The position numbers were made by a program, and so were the translations under genes. From Rivibacter sp049446155 (GTDB lineage: Bacteria; Pseudomonadota; Gammaproteobacteria; Burkholderiales; Burkholderiaceae_C): 64,000 nucleotides of DNA. Below the pieces are notes generated by a model. That model was not told the DNA's origin. It saw only the letters and a program-made list of their open reading frames with translations, and did no database searches. The DNA is taken from positions 1-64,000 of the forward strand of contig NZ_JBMSEE010000009.1 of assembly GCF_049446155.1 (NCBI RefSeq), given 5' to 3'. Below are positions 50,675 to 59,794 of this stretch, in pieces (the first letter of the stretch is position 1; each line of letters opens with the position of its first letter).

Positions 50675-51307
50675 TCAGCGGGAGCGGCTGTCGAACTCGA
50701 CTTCGACACGCAGCCGCGAACGCACCGCCACGCCGTCCAGCTCGCCCGGACGGAAGCGCGCTCCCATGAAGGCCTTGCGCGCGGCTTCCTCCAGCGCTGC
50801 AGGAAGCTCGGCTTCCTCGACCCGCACGCGCTGCACGACGCCGGCCTCGTCGATGAACAACGCCAGCACCGCGCGGTGCCAGCCGGTGTCGCCTTCGAGC
50901 GCGGGATAGTCGAGCGCAACCGGCTCGACGGGCGTGGGCGCGACGCTGAGCCAGGGACGCGGCAGGTAGTCGGGGCCATCGGCCGCGTCGATCACGGCAT
51001 AGGCCGCCGCGGGCGGCGCTTCGCCGGCGTCGGGCACCGGCATGGCCACCTGCACATGTGTTGCGTCGGAGGGCGTTGGCAATTGGTGCGCCGCGGGCGT
51101 CGACGATGCCGCGCTTGTGTCCGGCTCGGCCACCGACGCGATGCGCACGGTCACGGCCGGGACACGCGTTGCCGTGCGCACCGGCGGCGGCGCCGCATGC
51201 AGCGCCGCCCAGGCAGCGAGGTGCAGCGCGCCCGTCAGCGACAGGCAAGCCAGCACCGCAACCGCACGGCCCCTGCGCGTGCGACCGGCATCAGTTCGCG
51301 AGCTCAC
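50675..51307 (-). CDS. TonB-like C-terminal domain protein following pilY1
   Basis: The 210-residue protein has one N-terminal membrane span (VAVLACLSLTGALHLAAWAAL), a long Ala/Pro/Thr-rich linker and a C-terminal TonB-type fold, with the block LFIDEAGVVQRVRVEEAELP and a final ARFRPGELDGVAVRSRLRVEVEF. The start is taken as the GTG at 51307, which overlaps the end of pilY1 by 17 bases and gives translational coupling. No exbB/exbD genes are near. It may span the periplasm and work with the pilus proteins, or be an independent TonB. Confidence 0.75.
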   Translation of the reverse strand: MSSRTDAGRTRRGRAVAVLACLSLTGALHLAAWAALHAAPPPVRTATRVPAVTVRIASVAEPDTSAASSTPAAHQLPTPSDATHVQVAMPVPDAGEAPPAAAYAVIDAADGPDYLPRPWLSVAPTPVEPVALDYPALEGDTGWHRAVLALFIDEAGVVQRVRVEEAELPAALEEAARKAFMGARFRPGELDGVAVRSRLRVEVEFDSRSR

Positions 51308-54300
51308 GCCACGAGGTCCGCCGCACGCCACTGCCCGAGCCGCGGCGGTCGGGATCGTCCTCGGTGCGGATGTTGCCGTTCTTGCTGACCGCGATGGTCT
51401 TGGTCAGGCCGCTGGGCAGCTGGATCGTCGTGATGCCCGCCGTGAGCGCGTTGCCCAGCGACAGCGCCGGCACCAGCGTCGCGCCGGTCTTGATGTTGAA
51501 GTAGTACAGCCACGAGGAGCCGCCGGTCACGCAGGCATCCGAGCTCGGCACGTTGGTCGCGACGATCAGCATGTCGAGTTGCTGCTGCATGTCGACGTCG
51601 ACGCGCTCGCCGCTGGACTGGCTGAAGTCGGCGTACCAGCCGGTATCGGTGCTCCAGGTGATGGACTGCGGCGTCGTGACGGCGCGATTGGCGCCGAGAG
51701 TCTGCGCAACCATGCCAGGGGCGGCTCGCAGGTTGCCCAAGCCGGTGCTGCCCAACGTGTCCTTGAAGACGTAGACCGACTGCGTCGTGCCGTCGCCGAT
51801 GTCGCCGCTGCCGAGGTAGCGGCCGGTGCCGACCGAGACCAAGGCATAGCGCTGTCCGTTGGACGTGATCTCGGTCAACTCGGGCTTGACGGTGATCGGC
51901 TGCACCGCGCCGCCGGCGCTGCGCGCCTGGCCGAGCAGCAGCGCCTCCGAGCCGGACGGCGCGATGTTGTCGTCGAGGTCGAAGCGCCAGACGTTGCCCC
52001 GCATGTCGCCGCCGTAGATGCGTCCGATGGTGTTGTCGGTCTCGTCGGCGACCCAGGCGTTGATGCGGCCGAGATTGTTCGGCGTGGTCGTGTCGCCGGC
52101 GGCGGTGGTGCCGCTGATGTAGGTCGGGATCTTGGCGATCTGCACGCCCGTCATGGCGTTGAGCACGAACAGATGGCCGTTGCCGGTGCCAGGGCTGACG
52201 TTGTTGTAGCCTGAGGTGAACGCGACGACCCAGCTGCCGTCCTTGAGCTTCGTGACCACCGGGTTGCCGAAGCTCAGCCCGAGATCGCTGTCGTTGGCCG
52301 AGGAGTACTCCCACAGGCCGATCGGCGCGCTCGGGTCGGTCACGTCGAGCGCGTAGTACCCGCGACCGCCCGCGTTCAGGCCGCCGATCAGGATGGTCTT
52401 CCAGCCGCCCGTGCCGGACGGGTCGTAGACGTCGGCGACGGTCGGCGCACCGTCGACGTAGTACTGGTGTTGGCTCGCGTAGTCCTTGTCCGCCAGCTTG
52501 TAGAGCTTGTGCATCACCATGCGCGGCACGTAGGCCCACAGCTCGACGCCAGTGTCGGCGTTGAACGCGTGCAGCATGCCGTCGTTGGCCGCGGTGTAGA
52601 CGACGGCCTGGCGGCCCGCATTGCTGCTGGCGAAGGTCGAGTAGCCGCTGTCGACATACTTGAACGACGGCTTCTTCACGTAGACGGGCACCGAGTTGAC
52701 GATGTCGCCGAGGACGTTGCGAGCCGAGACTTCGCCGTCGTAGCGATCTCGAAACAGACGTGCCGCGTTGCCGGTCAGATCCTCATGCTGGCTCTGGCCG
52801 CGCAGCCAATTGACGAGGTTGGCGCCCGTCATCAGCGACTTGTCCAGCGTCGTGTCGCTGCACTGGCTGAGCTTGGGCGTGCCGCTGCTCGGGCACAGGT
52901 CGTCGAACGACGCGTTCAGACTCGCGGTCTGCAGGCGCGAGTAGGTGAAGTCCGACAGTCGCGCCGCGCCGCCGTTCGTCGGGTCGAAGAACTTGATCGT
53001 GCGCGTGTCCGATGACGCCGAGACCTTGGACAGCAGCAACGTCGCGGCCGACCAGGTACGCGTCGACGAAACGTCGCCAGTGGTCACGTCGACCGTGCGC
53101 GCCTCGAGGTCGCCGTTCCACAGCGCGGTCTTGTAGCGCGCCACGTAGGCGAAGTTGTCACCCGATTCCGGCCGCAGGTTGCTCGTCGCCGCGGCGGCGC
53201 CGGCGCCGCTGGCAGCGTCGATGCTCTCCAGCGCATCGCGCAGGCTGGTCGACAGGGAGGTCGGATCGCTCGCGCTGTAGTAATGGCCTCGGCCATTGAC
53301 CGCGGCGTGCCACAGGTCGTCGATGCGCTCACCGCCGCTGTTGGCGATCGGGTTCGGCCACGGGGCGCTGCCGTTGACGATGTTGTAGTACGAGCCGGAC
53401 GTCTGCTTCTCGTAGTTCGGGTCGTAGGTCATCGTGCCCGAGACGCCGAGGCCCAGCGTGATGGTTTTCATGTGCTGCCAGGTCGCGACGTCGCCGGCCT
53501 GCTTGCCGCGCTCGACGTTGTTGGTGCACACGTTCTGACCCGACACCGCGCCGGTGCAATAGGTCGAACCGGCCGCGCCGTCGCGCAGGTCGGTCTTGTA
53601 GTAGTACATCGCGATGTCGGCCAGCGTGTTCTCGAGGCCGTCGCCGCCGGTGCTGTTGTTGCGCCGCCAGTCGTCGAGATAGGGCAGCTCGGTCGCCGGC
53701 GTGGTGTTCTTGCTGTCCTGGTTGCCGATTGCGGTGCTGCCGTTGAGCTGGGTGACCGAGTTGTTCCACTCGTCGCCGGTGTTCCAGTAGCCGTCGGTCG
53801 ACAGGATCGTGTAGTTGCGCTGGCAGGAATACTGGATCGGGTCGCTCTGGTTCGACAGCCGCTTGCCGTAGTAGCGCCCCGCCTTGGCGAGCGCCGAACG
53901 CAGGGGCGTCGAACCGCCGGGAGCCGTGGCGTAGAGCTTGCTGAAGAAGGTGGTCTTCTGGCCGGTCGCGTCGAAGTCGCGGATGTTCAGAAACTCGTTG
54001 CCGTCGCTGGCCCCGCTGTCGTGGATGGTCGAGAAGCCAACGCGAAAGCGCGACGGGTCGATCTCGGCGAACACCTGGCCGGCGGCGGTGCGCATCATCA
54101 GCATGCGCGTGCGGTAGTACGAGTACCAGTTGGCGTAGTTGGTCTTCTGCGCCGCGGTCCAGCCGCTGGCGTCGGTGACAAAGCTGAAGTTCTGCCAGTT
54201 GTAGCTGTTGCCGCTGCACGCGGGCGCGCTGCTGGTCGTGTAGCTCGAGTAGTAGAACCTGCTGTTGAGATCGACCGTGCCGTCGCGGCACACCCAGACC

Positions 54301-54776
54301 CAGCGACCACCCTGTCGCTCCCAGTCGCACACCTGGCCGGTGGTCGTGCCCACCTTGGTGCTCGGCGTGCTGAGGTTCGCAACGACCGACAGGTCGACCG
54401 TGGCGCTGCCGGCGTTGAAGCCGTCGACCTTGGCCGCGGTGAACGATGCATCGGCGTAGCGCACGCCGCTCTCGTCGACCGGCGGGTTGTAGGTGCGGTT
54501 CGGGTTGTAGAAGATCTGGTTCAGGCGGTAGTCGCCGAAGCACAGGTTGCCGAAGTTCGCCTCGTCCGGCAGGTAGTCGTCGGCCATGCTCCCCGAGTCG
54601 TCGAGGATGAACATCAGGTTGGGGCGAATCGACGTGGTCGATGAGGTGGCCAGCGGCGCGTTGGCGATCTCGGCGGTGGCCGAGAACACGCTCGCGCCCG
54701 CGATGCCGAGGATGAACGCAATGGCGGCGCGCGCCGCCAGGCGGGACCAGCCGAGGACGCAGGACGGGGTTCGCAT
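51291..54776 (-). CDS. pilY1: PilY1-like type IV pilus adhesin/biogenesis factor
   Basis: Exported tip-associated protein of type IV pili, 1161 residues. The signal sequence is about residues 14-35. A von Willebrand A-like domain has the MIDAS motif at Asp59-Ser61-Ser63 in ILDDSGSMADD. The C-terminal third is the PilY1 beta-propeller domain, with GRQAVVYTAANDGMLHAFN, VDGAPTVADVY and YALDVTDPSAP. The ATG at 54776 has GGAGAG upstream; a GTG at 54794 is possible. It lies 36 bases after pilX in the minor-pilin operon. It probably primes pilus assembly and binds surfaces. Confidence 0.94.
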   Translation of the reverse strand: MRTPSCVLGWSRLAARAAIAFILGIAGASVFSATAEIANAPLATSSTTSIRPNLMFILDDSGSMADDYLPDEANFGNLCFGDYRLNQIFYNPNRTYNPPVDESGVRYADASFTAAKVDGFNAGSATVDLSVVANLSTPSTKVGTTTGQVCDWERQGGRWVWVCRDGTVDLNSRFYYSSYTTSSAPACSGNSYNWQNFSFVTDASGWTAAQKTNYANWYSYYRTRMLMMRTAAGQVFAEIDPSRFRVGFSTIHDSGASDGNEFLNIRDFDATGQKTTFFSKLYATAPGGSTPLRSALAKAGRYYGKRLSNQSDPIQYSCQRNYTILSTDGYWNTGDEWNNSVTQLNGSTAIGNQDSKNTTPATELPYLDDWRRNNSTGGDGLENTLADIAMYYYKTDLRDGAAGSTYCTGAVSGQNVCTNNVERGKQAGDVATWQHMKTITLGLGVSGTMTYDPNYEKQTSGSYYNIVNGSAPWPNPIANSGGERIDDLWHAAVNGRGHYYSASDPTSLSTSLRDALESIDAASGAGAAAATSNLRPESGDNFAYVARYKTALWNGDLEARTVDVTTGDVSSTRTWSAATLLLSKVSASSDTRTIKFFDPTNGGAARLSDFTYSRLQTASLNASFDDLCPSSGTPKLSQCSDTTLDKSLMTGANLVNWLRGQSQHEDLTGNAARLFRDRYDGEVSARNVLGDIVNSVPVYVKKPSFKYVDSGYSTFASSNAGRQAVVYTAANDGMLHAFNADTGVELWAYVPRMVMHKLYKLADKDYASQHQYYVDGAPTVADVYDPSGTGGWKTILIGGLNAGGRGYYALDVTDPSAPIGLWEYSSANDSDLGLSFGNPVVTKLKDGSWVVAFTSGYNNVSPGTGNGHLFVLNAMTGVQIAKIPTYISGTTAAGDTTTPNNLGRINAWVADETDNTIGRIYGGDMRGNVWRFDLDDNIAPSGSEALLLGQARSAGGAVQPITVKPELTEITSNGQRYALVSVGTGRYLGSGDIGDGTTQSVYVFKDTLGSTGLGNLRAAPGMVAQTLGANRAVTTPQSITWSTDTGWYADFSQSSGERVDVDMQQQLDMLIVATNVPSSDACVTGGSSWLYYFNIKTGATLVPALSLGNALTAGITTIQLPSGLTKTIAVSKNGNIRTEDDPDRRGSGSGVRRTSWRELAN

Positions 54777-54812
54777 GACGCTCTCCGTGAACACGATCAG
54801 GGCCGGCGGGCC

Positions 54813-55460
54813 CTAGAACGTGACGATGGTTTCCGTGTAGCTGACGGTGCCGCGCCCGCCCACCACGCGCACGATCACGCGGTAGTACGGACCGCCCGGC
54901 CCTGGCGCCAGGCGCGCCGTGCCGTACTTGATTTCGCCGCGGTTCGGGCCCTGGGCGACGGTGCTCGCGGCCGGCGACGAACAGCTGTTGCCGCTGGCGT
55001 TCGGATCGCCGGTGGTACGGCACAGCCGCGTGATCACGTAGCGGCCGGTGTTGCTGCCGACCGTGACATCGGCCGAGGTCGACAGACAGGCGCCCGACGA
55101 TGCGCAGGTCCCGTCCCCGTCCCAGTCGACCATCGCGCGCGTGGCAGCGGTACCGTTGCCGGTGGGATCGAGCGTGTCGACGCTCGACGCGTAGTAGCCG
55201 CTGGTCGTGATGTTGGAGTACAGCGTGTTGCCACCGGCATTGGTCTCGAGCCAGTTGATCGCGCGCTCGGCGACCTGGTCCGCCGTGGCCGTGGCGTCCT
55301 GCTTGAAGCCCAGGTTGCCCATCACCAGCGCGCCGGTGTCGACCGAGCGCACCAGCGCCACCGCAGCGAAGGCCAGCGCAACGAGCGCGACCAGCGCGAA
55401 CATCAGCGAGGCGCCGCGCTCGCCGTCCCGGCACCGCGAGCGAAGAAGAGATGGCTTCAT
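54813..55460 (-). CDS. pilX: Minor pilin assembly protein PilX
   Basis: Minor pilin of 215 residues. The N-terminus ERGASLMFALVALVALAFAA is a prepilin-like helix; cleavage after Gly at ERG-ASL is expected, although the usual Glu at position 5 is absent, as is common in PilX. The rest is a PilX-type globular domain. The ATG at 55460 has GGAAG upstream. It lies between pilW and pilY1. Confidence 0.88.
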   Translation of the reverse strand: MKPSLLRSRCRDGERGASLMFALVALVALAFAAVALVRSVDTGALVMGNLGFKQDATATADQVAERAINWLETNAGGNTLYSNITTSGYYASSVDTLDPTGNGTAATRAMVDWDGDGTCASSGACLSTSADVTVGSNTGRYVITRLCRTTGDPNASGNSCSSPAASTVAQGPNRGEIKYGTARLAPGPGGPYYRVIVRVVGGRGTVSYTETIVTF

Positions 55461-55474
55461 GTCCGCTTCCCCGC

Positions 55475-56596
55475 TCACGAGTGCCACAGCATGTTGCGCA
55501 GCGGCACCGTGGTCTCGTAGACCTTGTAGCGGTAGTGCTGCCAGTCGGTGAGCGTGTCGATCTTCAGCGTGACGCATTCCGACGAGCCGCAGGTCGCCGC
55601 GCCGGCCACCGGCACGGCGGCGCCGACGTTCCACAGCGGATTGGACGAGGTGACGACATCGCGCTCGTACTGAGCGCTGCGCGCGACGATCGCCACGCGC
55701 ACCGTCAGCACCTGCGCCCAGCCGGCCTGCGTGGTCGGCGTCGTGTTGTCGTAGCTGTCGACGATGCCGTCGCCGCTCGTGTCCTTGCCGTAGAACGCGC
55801 GCAGCTGGACGATGTTGTTGAACACGTCGCGCGTGCTCGTCGTTCCATTGGTGGTGCTGAAGTCCGCCTGCTGCAGCCTTTGCCTCGCAGAGACGCTGTA
55901 GGTGCGACTGGTGAAGCGGCCCAGGTTCACGAGGTAGCTGCCGACTTGATAGCCATCCGTGGGGAAGACGGAGTTGGTGGGCTGGTTCCAGTTGCTCAGG
56001 CCCGAGTTGTGGTTCACCTTGTTGTTACCCAGCCCGTCCCCCGGGCCGGCGTTGCTGTTGGTGACCTGGAACACGCTGCACCAGTTGGCCGCATCAGGTG
56101 TCTCGGGCACCGCCAGCATCATGTCGCCGTCGGCGATGCCGAGTGCCGAGCTGACGAAGAAGTTGGCCGCAGTGCGCGGATGATTCGTGATGATCGGCGC
56201 GACGATCGAATAGCTGTCCTTGTCGCTGCCGAGCACCTGCACCGAGTCGGGCGCGCCGTTCGTGCCGGCGGTGATCACGACCGGTGCCAGCGTCCAGGTG
56301 AAGTTGGTGCCGTTGTACTGCGCGCGGATTTCGCACCCCAGCGCCGTGCGGCTGATCGTGAGACCGTAGCCGGCCGACTGCAGGTCGCGCTGCAGCGAGT
56401 ACAGCGCCAGCGCACCGTTGACCTGGGCGTCCGAGCCCGAGGTGGTGGTGCGCTTTTGCGCCTCGGCGAAGACCAGGGTCTGCGTGATCACCAGCGTGGC
56501 CAGCAGCGCGACGACGACGCCTACCATCAGCTCGATCAGCGAGACGCCGCGCTGGGCACGCACGAGCGCGAAGGTGTCGTGACGGCGGCGATTCAT
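55475..56596 (-). CDS. pilW: Minor pilin PilW
   Basis: Minor pilin of 373 residues. The class III leader ends at QRG/VSLIELMVGVVVALLATLV, with Glu at position 5 of the mature protein. The large C-terminal domain is of the PilW type, with GVQVLGSD-like and CGSSECVTLKIDT segments. It lies 8 bases after pilV and 14 bases before pilX. Confidence 0.92.
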   Translation of the reverse strand: MNRRRHDTFALVRAQRGVSLIELMVGVVVALLATLVITQTLVFAEAQKRTTTSGSDAQVNGALALYSLQRDLQSAGYGLTISRTALGCEIRAQYNGTNFTWTLAPVVITAGTNGAPDSVQVLGSDKDSYSIVAPIITNHPRTAANFFVSSALGIADGDMMLAVPETPDAANWCSVFQVTNSNAGPGDGLGNNKVNHNSGLSNWNQPTNSVFPTDGYQVGSYLVNLGRFTSRTYSVSARQRLQQADFSTTNGTTSTRDVFNNIVQLRAFYGKDTSGDGIVDSYDNTTPTTQAGWAQVLTVRVAIVARSAQYERDVVTSSNPLWNVGAAVPVAGAATCGSSECVTLKIDTLTDWQHYRYKVYETTVPLRNMLWHS

Positions 56597-56604
56597 GGCC
56601 GTGC

Positions 56605-57021
56605 TCACAGCGCGATCGCCGTGGTGGTGGAGTAGCTGTGCGAGCCGTCGCTGGGCGTGGTCCACGTGACGGTCACCGTCACCTGCCCCCCAGCGACGGT
56701 GACCGTCGCATTGCCCGCCGGCAGCACCGTAGCGACCTTGGCCTTCCAGCCGTTGCAGCGTGCATAGCTGGTGCAGGAAGCGGTGGCGTAGTTGGCCAGG
56801 TTGCCGGCGTCGCCCCACATCGTGCCGATCAGCTCGCTCGCGAGGTAGGCTGCGTCGCCGCGGAACTTGGTCGCGGTCTGGGTCTTGGTCATCGCGCTTT
56901 GCAGGCCGACGATGCCCAGCACCCCGATCGAGAAGATGATGATGCCGACCATCGCTTCGATCAGCGCGACGCCTCGCAGCGACTGGCGCCGCGGGCCTCG
57001 ATACATGCCGGTTCGCTTCAT
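56605..57021 (-). CDS. pilV: Minor pilin PilV
   Basis: Minor pilin of 138 residues. The leader ends at SLRG/VALIEAMVGIIIFSIGVLG, with Glu5 present. A pair of cysteines (CTSYARC) lies in the globular part. The ATG at 57021 is chosen because the leader is then about 18 residues; the gene is 11 bases after fimT. Confidence 0.92.
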   Translation of the reverse strand: MKRTGMYRGPRRQSLRGVALIEAMVGIIIFSIGVLGIVGLQSAMTKTQTATKFRGDAAYLASELIGTMWGDAGNLANYATASCTSYARCNGWKAKVATVLPAGNATVTVAGGQVTVTVTWTTPSDGSHSYSTTTAIAL

Positions 57022-57032
57022 TGCCTTCCCTC

Positions 57033-57659
57033 TCACGAACACTTGCGCGGATCGGCGGTGTCCGACACGCCCGGATCGCACACGCGCACCGCCCCGCCCT
57101 CATTGACCTCGACGCGCAAGCTGCGATAGCTGCCGCTGGCAGTCGACGTGACGTTCACGCGCGCGATCGGGCTGGCGTTGGACACGCGGCCGAAGCCGTT
57201 GAAGATGACCGCGGACGCCGCCGTCGTGCCGTCGCCGGCCACCGCGGAGACCGAGGCCGACAGACCGCCGTCGCCGGCCGCGCGCTTGTCGACGATGCGC
57301 GGCGCGGTCGTGTCGGAGGCCGCAGCGGAGCAGCTGCTGGCCGGGTCGTCCAGGCTGATCACCCACGACGCGCCGTTCGCCGACGCGGCGCAGCTGTCGT
57401 CCATCGTCTTCGCGTCCGTCAGCGACACCAGCGTGAACCGCACGTTCTGGTTGCGCCGGATCGCCTCCATGCGCGCGCGCTGGATGCCGGCCGAGATCGA
57501 CTCGGCGGCATTGCGGATCTGGGTGTTCTGCAGCCAGCTCTGAAAGCTCGGCAGGCCGAGCACGATCAGCAGCGCCATGATCGTCAGCGCGACCATCGAC
57601 TCGATCAGCGTGATGCCCCGCGAGGTCCGAGCAGACGCGGTGGATCCGCCCTTCGACAA
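57033..57659 (-). CDS. fimT: FimT/FimU-type minor pseudopilin (GspH family)
   Basis: Minor pilin of about 208 residues. The class III leader ends at SRG/ITLIESMVALTIMALLIVLG, with Glu5 present, followed by a GspH-type domain. The start is uncertain. A TTG at 57659 gives a normal 15-residue leader. An ATG at 57809, one base after the pilE stop (TGAAATG), would give a leader of about 65 residues encoded by repetitive DNA that includes a 27-bp palindrome. Repeat DNA has probably been inserted between pilE and fimT, leaving the TTG as start. Confidence 0.82.
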   Translation of the reverse strand: MSKGGSTASARTSRGITLIESMVALTIMALLIVLGLPSFQSWLQNTQIRNAAESISAGIQRARMEAIRRNQNVRFTLVSLTDAKTMDDSCAASANGASWVISLDDPASSCSAAASDTTAPRIVDKRAAGDGGLSASVSAVAGDGTTAASAVIFNGFGRVSNASPIARVNVTSTASGSYRSLRVEVNEGGAVRVCDPGVSDTADPRKCS

Positions 57660-57726
57660 GCTCGGGACGGTCCACTCGCGTGCCTTGCCGGCCGCGCCAG
57701 GCCCAAGGGCCCGGCCGCTCGCCAGG

Positions 57727-57753
57727 CACGAAAGGTCCACTGGACCTTTCGTG
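57727..57753. repeat. 27-bp palindrome within pilE-fimT spacer
   Basis: Two 13-base arms, CACGAAAGGTCCA and TGGACCTTTCGTG, flank a single C. Next to it lies GGGGGCGAGCCTGG-type repeat DNA (57754-57805), and at 57645-57670 a sequence with CTTCGACAAGCTCGGGA, a motif of a repeat common in proteobacteria. The whole 57660-57810 spacer thus looks like stacked intergenic repeats. As RNA, the palindrome would form a strong hairpin after pilE and could reduce read-through to fimT. Confidence 0.75.
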
Positions 57754-57810
57754 TCCAGGCTCGCCCCCCTCGAGGGCGATGCGCCGCAGGCGCTTCGGGG
57801 GTGGGTCATT

Positions 57811-58284
57811 TCAGCACTCGTCCCCGCGCGCCAGCCAGCACGCCTTGCCGCTGACCGTCTGGCCCTTGAACTTGGTCGTCGCCTTGGCGTTGGCGCTCGT
57901 CAGCGTGTAGTCGTTGCCCAGCGCCGCGCCGCTGGAACCGGTGGCCGTGAGCGTGTAGCTCTGGTTGTCGGCGCCGAGCGCGCAGCTGAAGGTGAAGTAG
58001 CGCGAGCCCGGGCTGAAGTTGTTCCACGACGGGGCGCCGGTGCCGTTGGCGCAGGTCGTGCCGCCGGTGTTGCCGTAGCCGCGAAAGTCCTGGTAGTACT
58101 GCTCGAGCTTGACGCGGTAGTCCGACAGGTAGGTGAACGCTTCCTGCACCTGGCCGCGGCGGACGTAGCTCGTGTACGCCGGATAGGCAACGCTCGCGAG
58201 GATGGCCACGATGGCCACCGCGATCATCAGCTCGATCAGGGTGAAGCCGCCATGGCGGCTCGCGTTGCGTTTTGTCACATCCAT
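57811..58284 (-). CDS. pilE: Type IV pilin PilE-like
   Basis: Pilin-like protein of 157 residues. The leader ends at RHGG/FTLIELMIAVAIVAILASV, a perfect class III cleavage site with Phe1 and Glu5. The C-terminal part has the cysteine pair seen in PilE-type minor pilins (CALG...GKACWLARGDEC). It could be a minor or a major pilin; its position at the head of the minor-pilin operon favours a minor PilE. GAGGGGAA precedes the ATG at 58284. Confidence 0.92.
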   Translation of the reverse strand: MDVTKRNASRHGGFTLIELMIAVAIVAILASVAYPAYTSYVRRGQVQEAFTYLSDYRVKLEQYYQDFRGYGNTGGTTCANGTGAPSWNNFSPGSRYFTFSCALGADNQSYTLTATGSSGAALGNDYTLTSANAKATTKFKGQTVSGKACWLARGDEC

Positions 58285-58486
58285 TCCCCTCGCGTCCGTC
58301 AAGGCCGGAAACCGACCAGATTGACGGATGGCGCGATCCTAGGGATGAATGGCAAAAATCAGGCAGGAAAAAGTCACACCGGCCATCGCTGTCACCGGTT
58401 GACACGCCCGACCCCCCGGGGCTCCGGGGGTCTGTGCCCGAAGGTTGTGGCGCCGGCGCGTCAGCGGCCGACGAGCGATCGCGCGC

Positions 58487-59707
58487 TCAAACGGCGCGTG
58501 GGCGCACCTTCGCCGCAGCCGCCTTGGCGCGCTCGCGGGCCGTCTCCACATCGCCGTGCCACGCCAGTGCGACGCCCATGCGCCGCTTGACGAAGCTCTC
58601 GGGCTTGCCGAACAGGCGCAGGTCGGTCTGCGGCACGGCCAGCGCCTCGGCCACGCCGTCGAACACGACCGCCTTCGCATCGACGCCGCCGTAGATCACC
58701 GCGCTGGCGCCCGGGCTGGCCAGTCGCGTGTCGACCGGCAGACCGAGGATGGCGCGCGCGTGCAGTTCGAACTCGCTTTGCCGCTGCGTGGCCAGCGTCA
58801 CCAGGCCAGTGTCGTGCGGGCGGGGGCTCACTTCGCTGAACCAGACCTGCTCGCCCTTGACGAACAGCTCGACGCCGAAGATGCCCTGGCCACCGAGATC
58901 GTCGGTGACCGCCTTGGCGATCTCGCGCGAGCGCGCCAGCGCCTTGGGGTGCATCGGGTGCGGCTGCCAGCTCTCGACGTAGTCGCCGCTGACCTGGATG
59001 TGGCCGATCGGCTCGCAGAAGTGCGTCTCGATGCTCCCGTCCGCCCCGCGGGCCCGCACGGTGAGCTGGGTGATCTCGTAGTCGAAGTCGATGAAGCCCT
59101 CGACGATCACGCGGCCGTGGCTGACGCGCCCGCCGGCCATCGCGTAATCCCAGGCCTTCTGCACGTCGGCGGGGCCGTCGATCTTGCTCTGGCCCTTGCC
59201 CGAGCTGCTCATCACCGGCTTGACGATGCACGGGTAGCCGATGCCGCCGTCGATCGCCGCCTGCAGCTCGGCCAGCGAGTCGCAGAACTTGTAGGGGCTC
59301 GTCGGCAGCCCCAGCGTCTCGGCCGCGAGGCGGCGGATGCCCTCGCGGTCCATCGTCAACCGCGCGGCGCGGGCCGTCGGGATCACGCGGACCTTGCCCT
59401 CGGCTTCCAGCGCCTCGAGCACCGGCGTCGCGATCGCCTCGATTTCGGGCACCACGATGTCCGGCCGCTCGGCTTCGATCAGCGCGCGCAGCGCGTCGGG
59501 GTCGCTCATCGCGATCGTGCGCGCGTGGTGCGCGACCTGCTGGCCAGGCGCGTTCTCGTAGCGGTCGACCGCGATCGTCTCGACGCCCAGGCGCTGAAGC
59601 GCGATCAGCACCTCCTTGCCGAGTTCGCCGCTGCCCAGCAGCATCACGCGGGTGGCGGCAGGCGACAGCGGCGTGCCGAATCGGGCGGTCTTGGCGGAAG
59701 AACTCAT
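58487..59707 (-). CDS. purT: Formate-dependent phosphoribosylglycinamide formyltransferase
   Basis: ATP-grasp enzyme that makes formylglycinamide ribonucleotide from GAR, formate and ATP in purine synthesis. The 406 residues match the family, beginning with VMLLGSGELGKEVLIALQRLG, then CIVKPVMSSSGKGQSK in the ATP-grasp and EVSPRPHDTGLVTL near the end. Use of formate ties in loosely with methanol oxidation through XoxF, since formate is a product of that route. Monocistronic, divergent from the HTH-like gene with 87 bases between. Confidence 0.95.
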   Translation of the reverse strand: MSSSAKTARFGTPLSPAATRVMLLGSGELGKEVLIALQRLGVETIAVDRYENAPGQQVAHHARTIAMSDPDALRALIEAERPDIVVPEIEAIATPVLEALEAEGKVRVIPTARAARLTMDREGIRRLAAETLGLPTSPYKFCDSLAELQAAIDGGIGYPCIVKPVMSSSGKGQSKIDGPADVQKAWDYAMAGGRVSHGRVIVEGFIDFDYEITQLTVRARGADGSIETHFCEPIGHIQVSGDYVESWQPHPMHPKALARSREIAKAVTDDLGGQGIFGVELFVKGEQVWFSEVSPRPHDTGLVTLATQRQSEFELHARAILGLPVDTRLASPGASAVIYGGVDAKAVVFDGVAEALAVPQTDLRLFGKPESFVKRRMGVALAWHGDVETARERAKAAAAKVRPRAV

Positions 59708-59794
59708 GGCGATGCGACGAACAGCGGCGAGAGGGGCCGGCATTGTCCCTCCTGCCGCGCGGCCCCCTGGGCAAGCGTCTTTTATCATCGGGGC

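Noticed and set aside
58285..58400. Possible sigma-54 promoter for pilE
   Set aside because: The best match (CTGCCT-N5-TTGC) lacks the GG of the -24 element, so no promoter was called.
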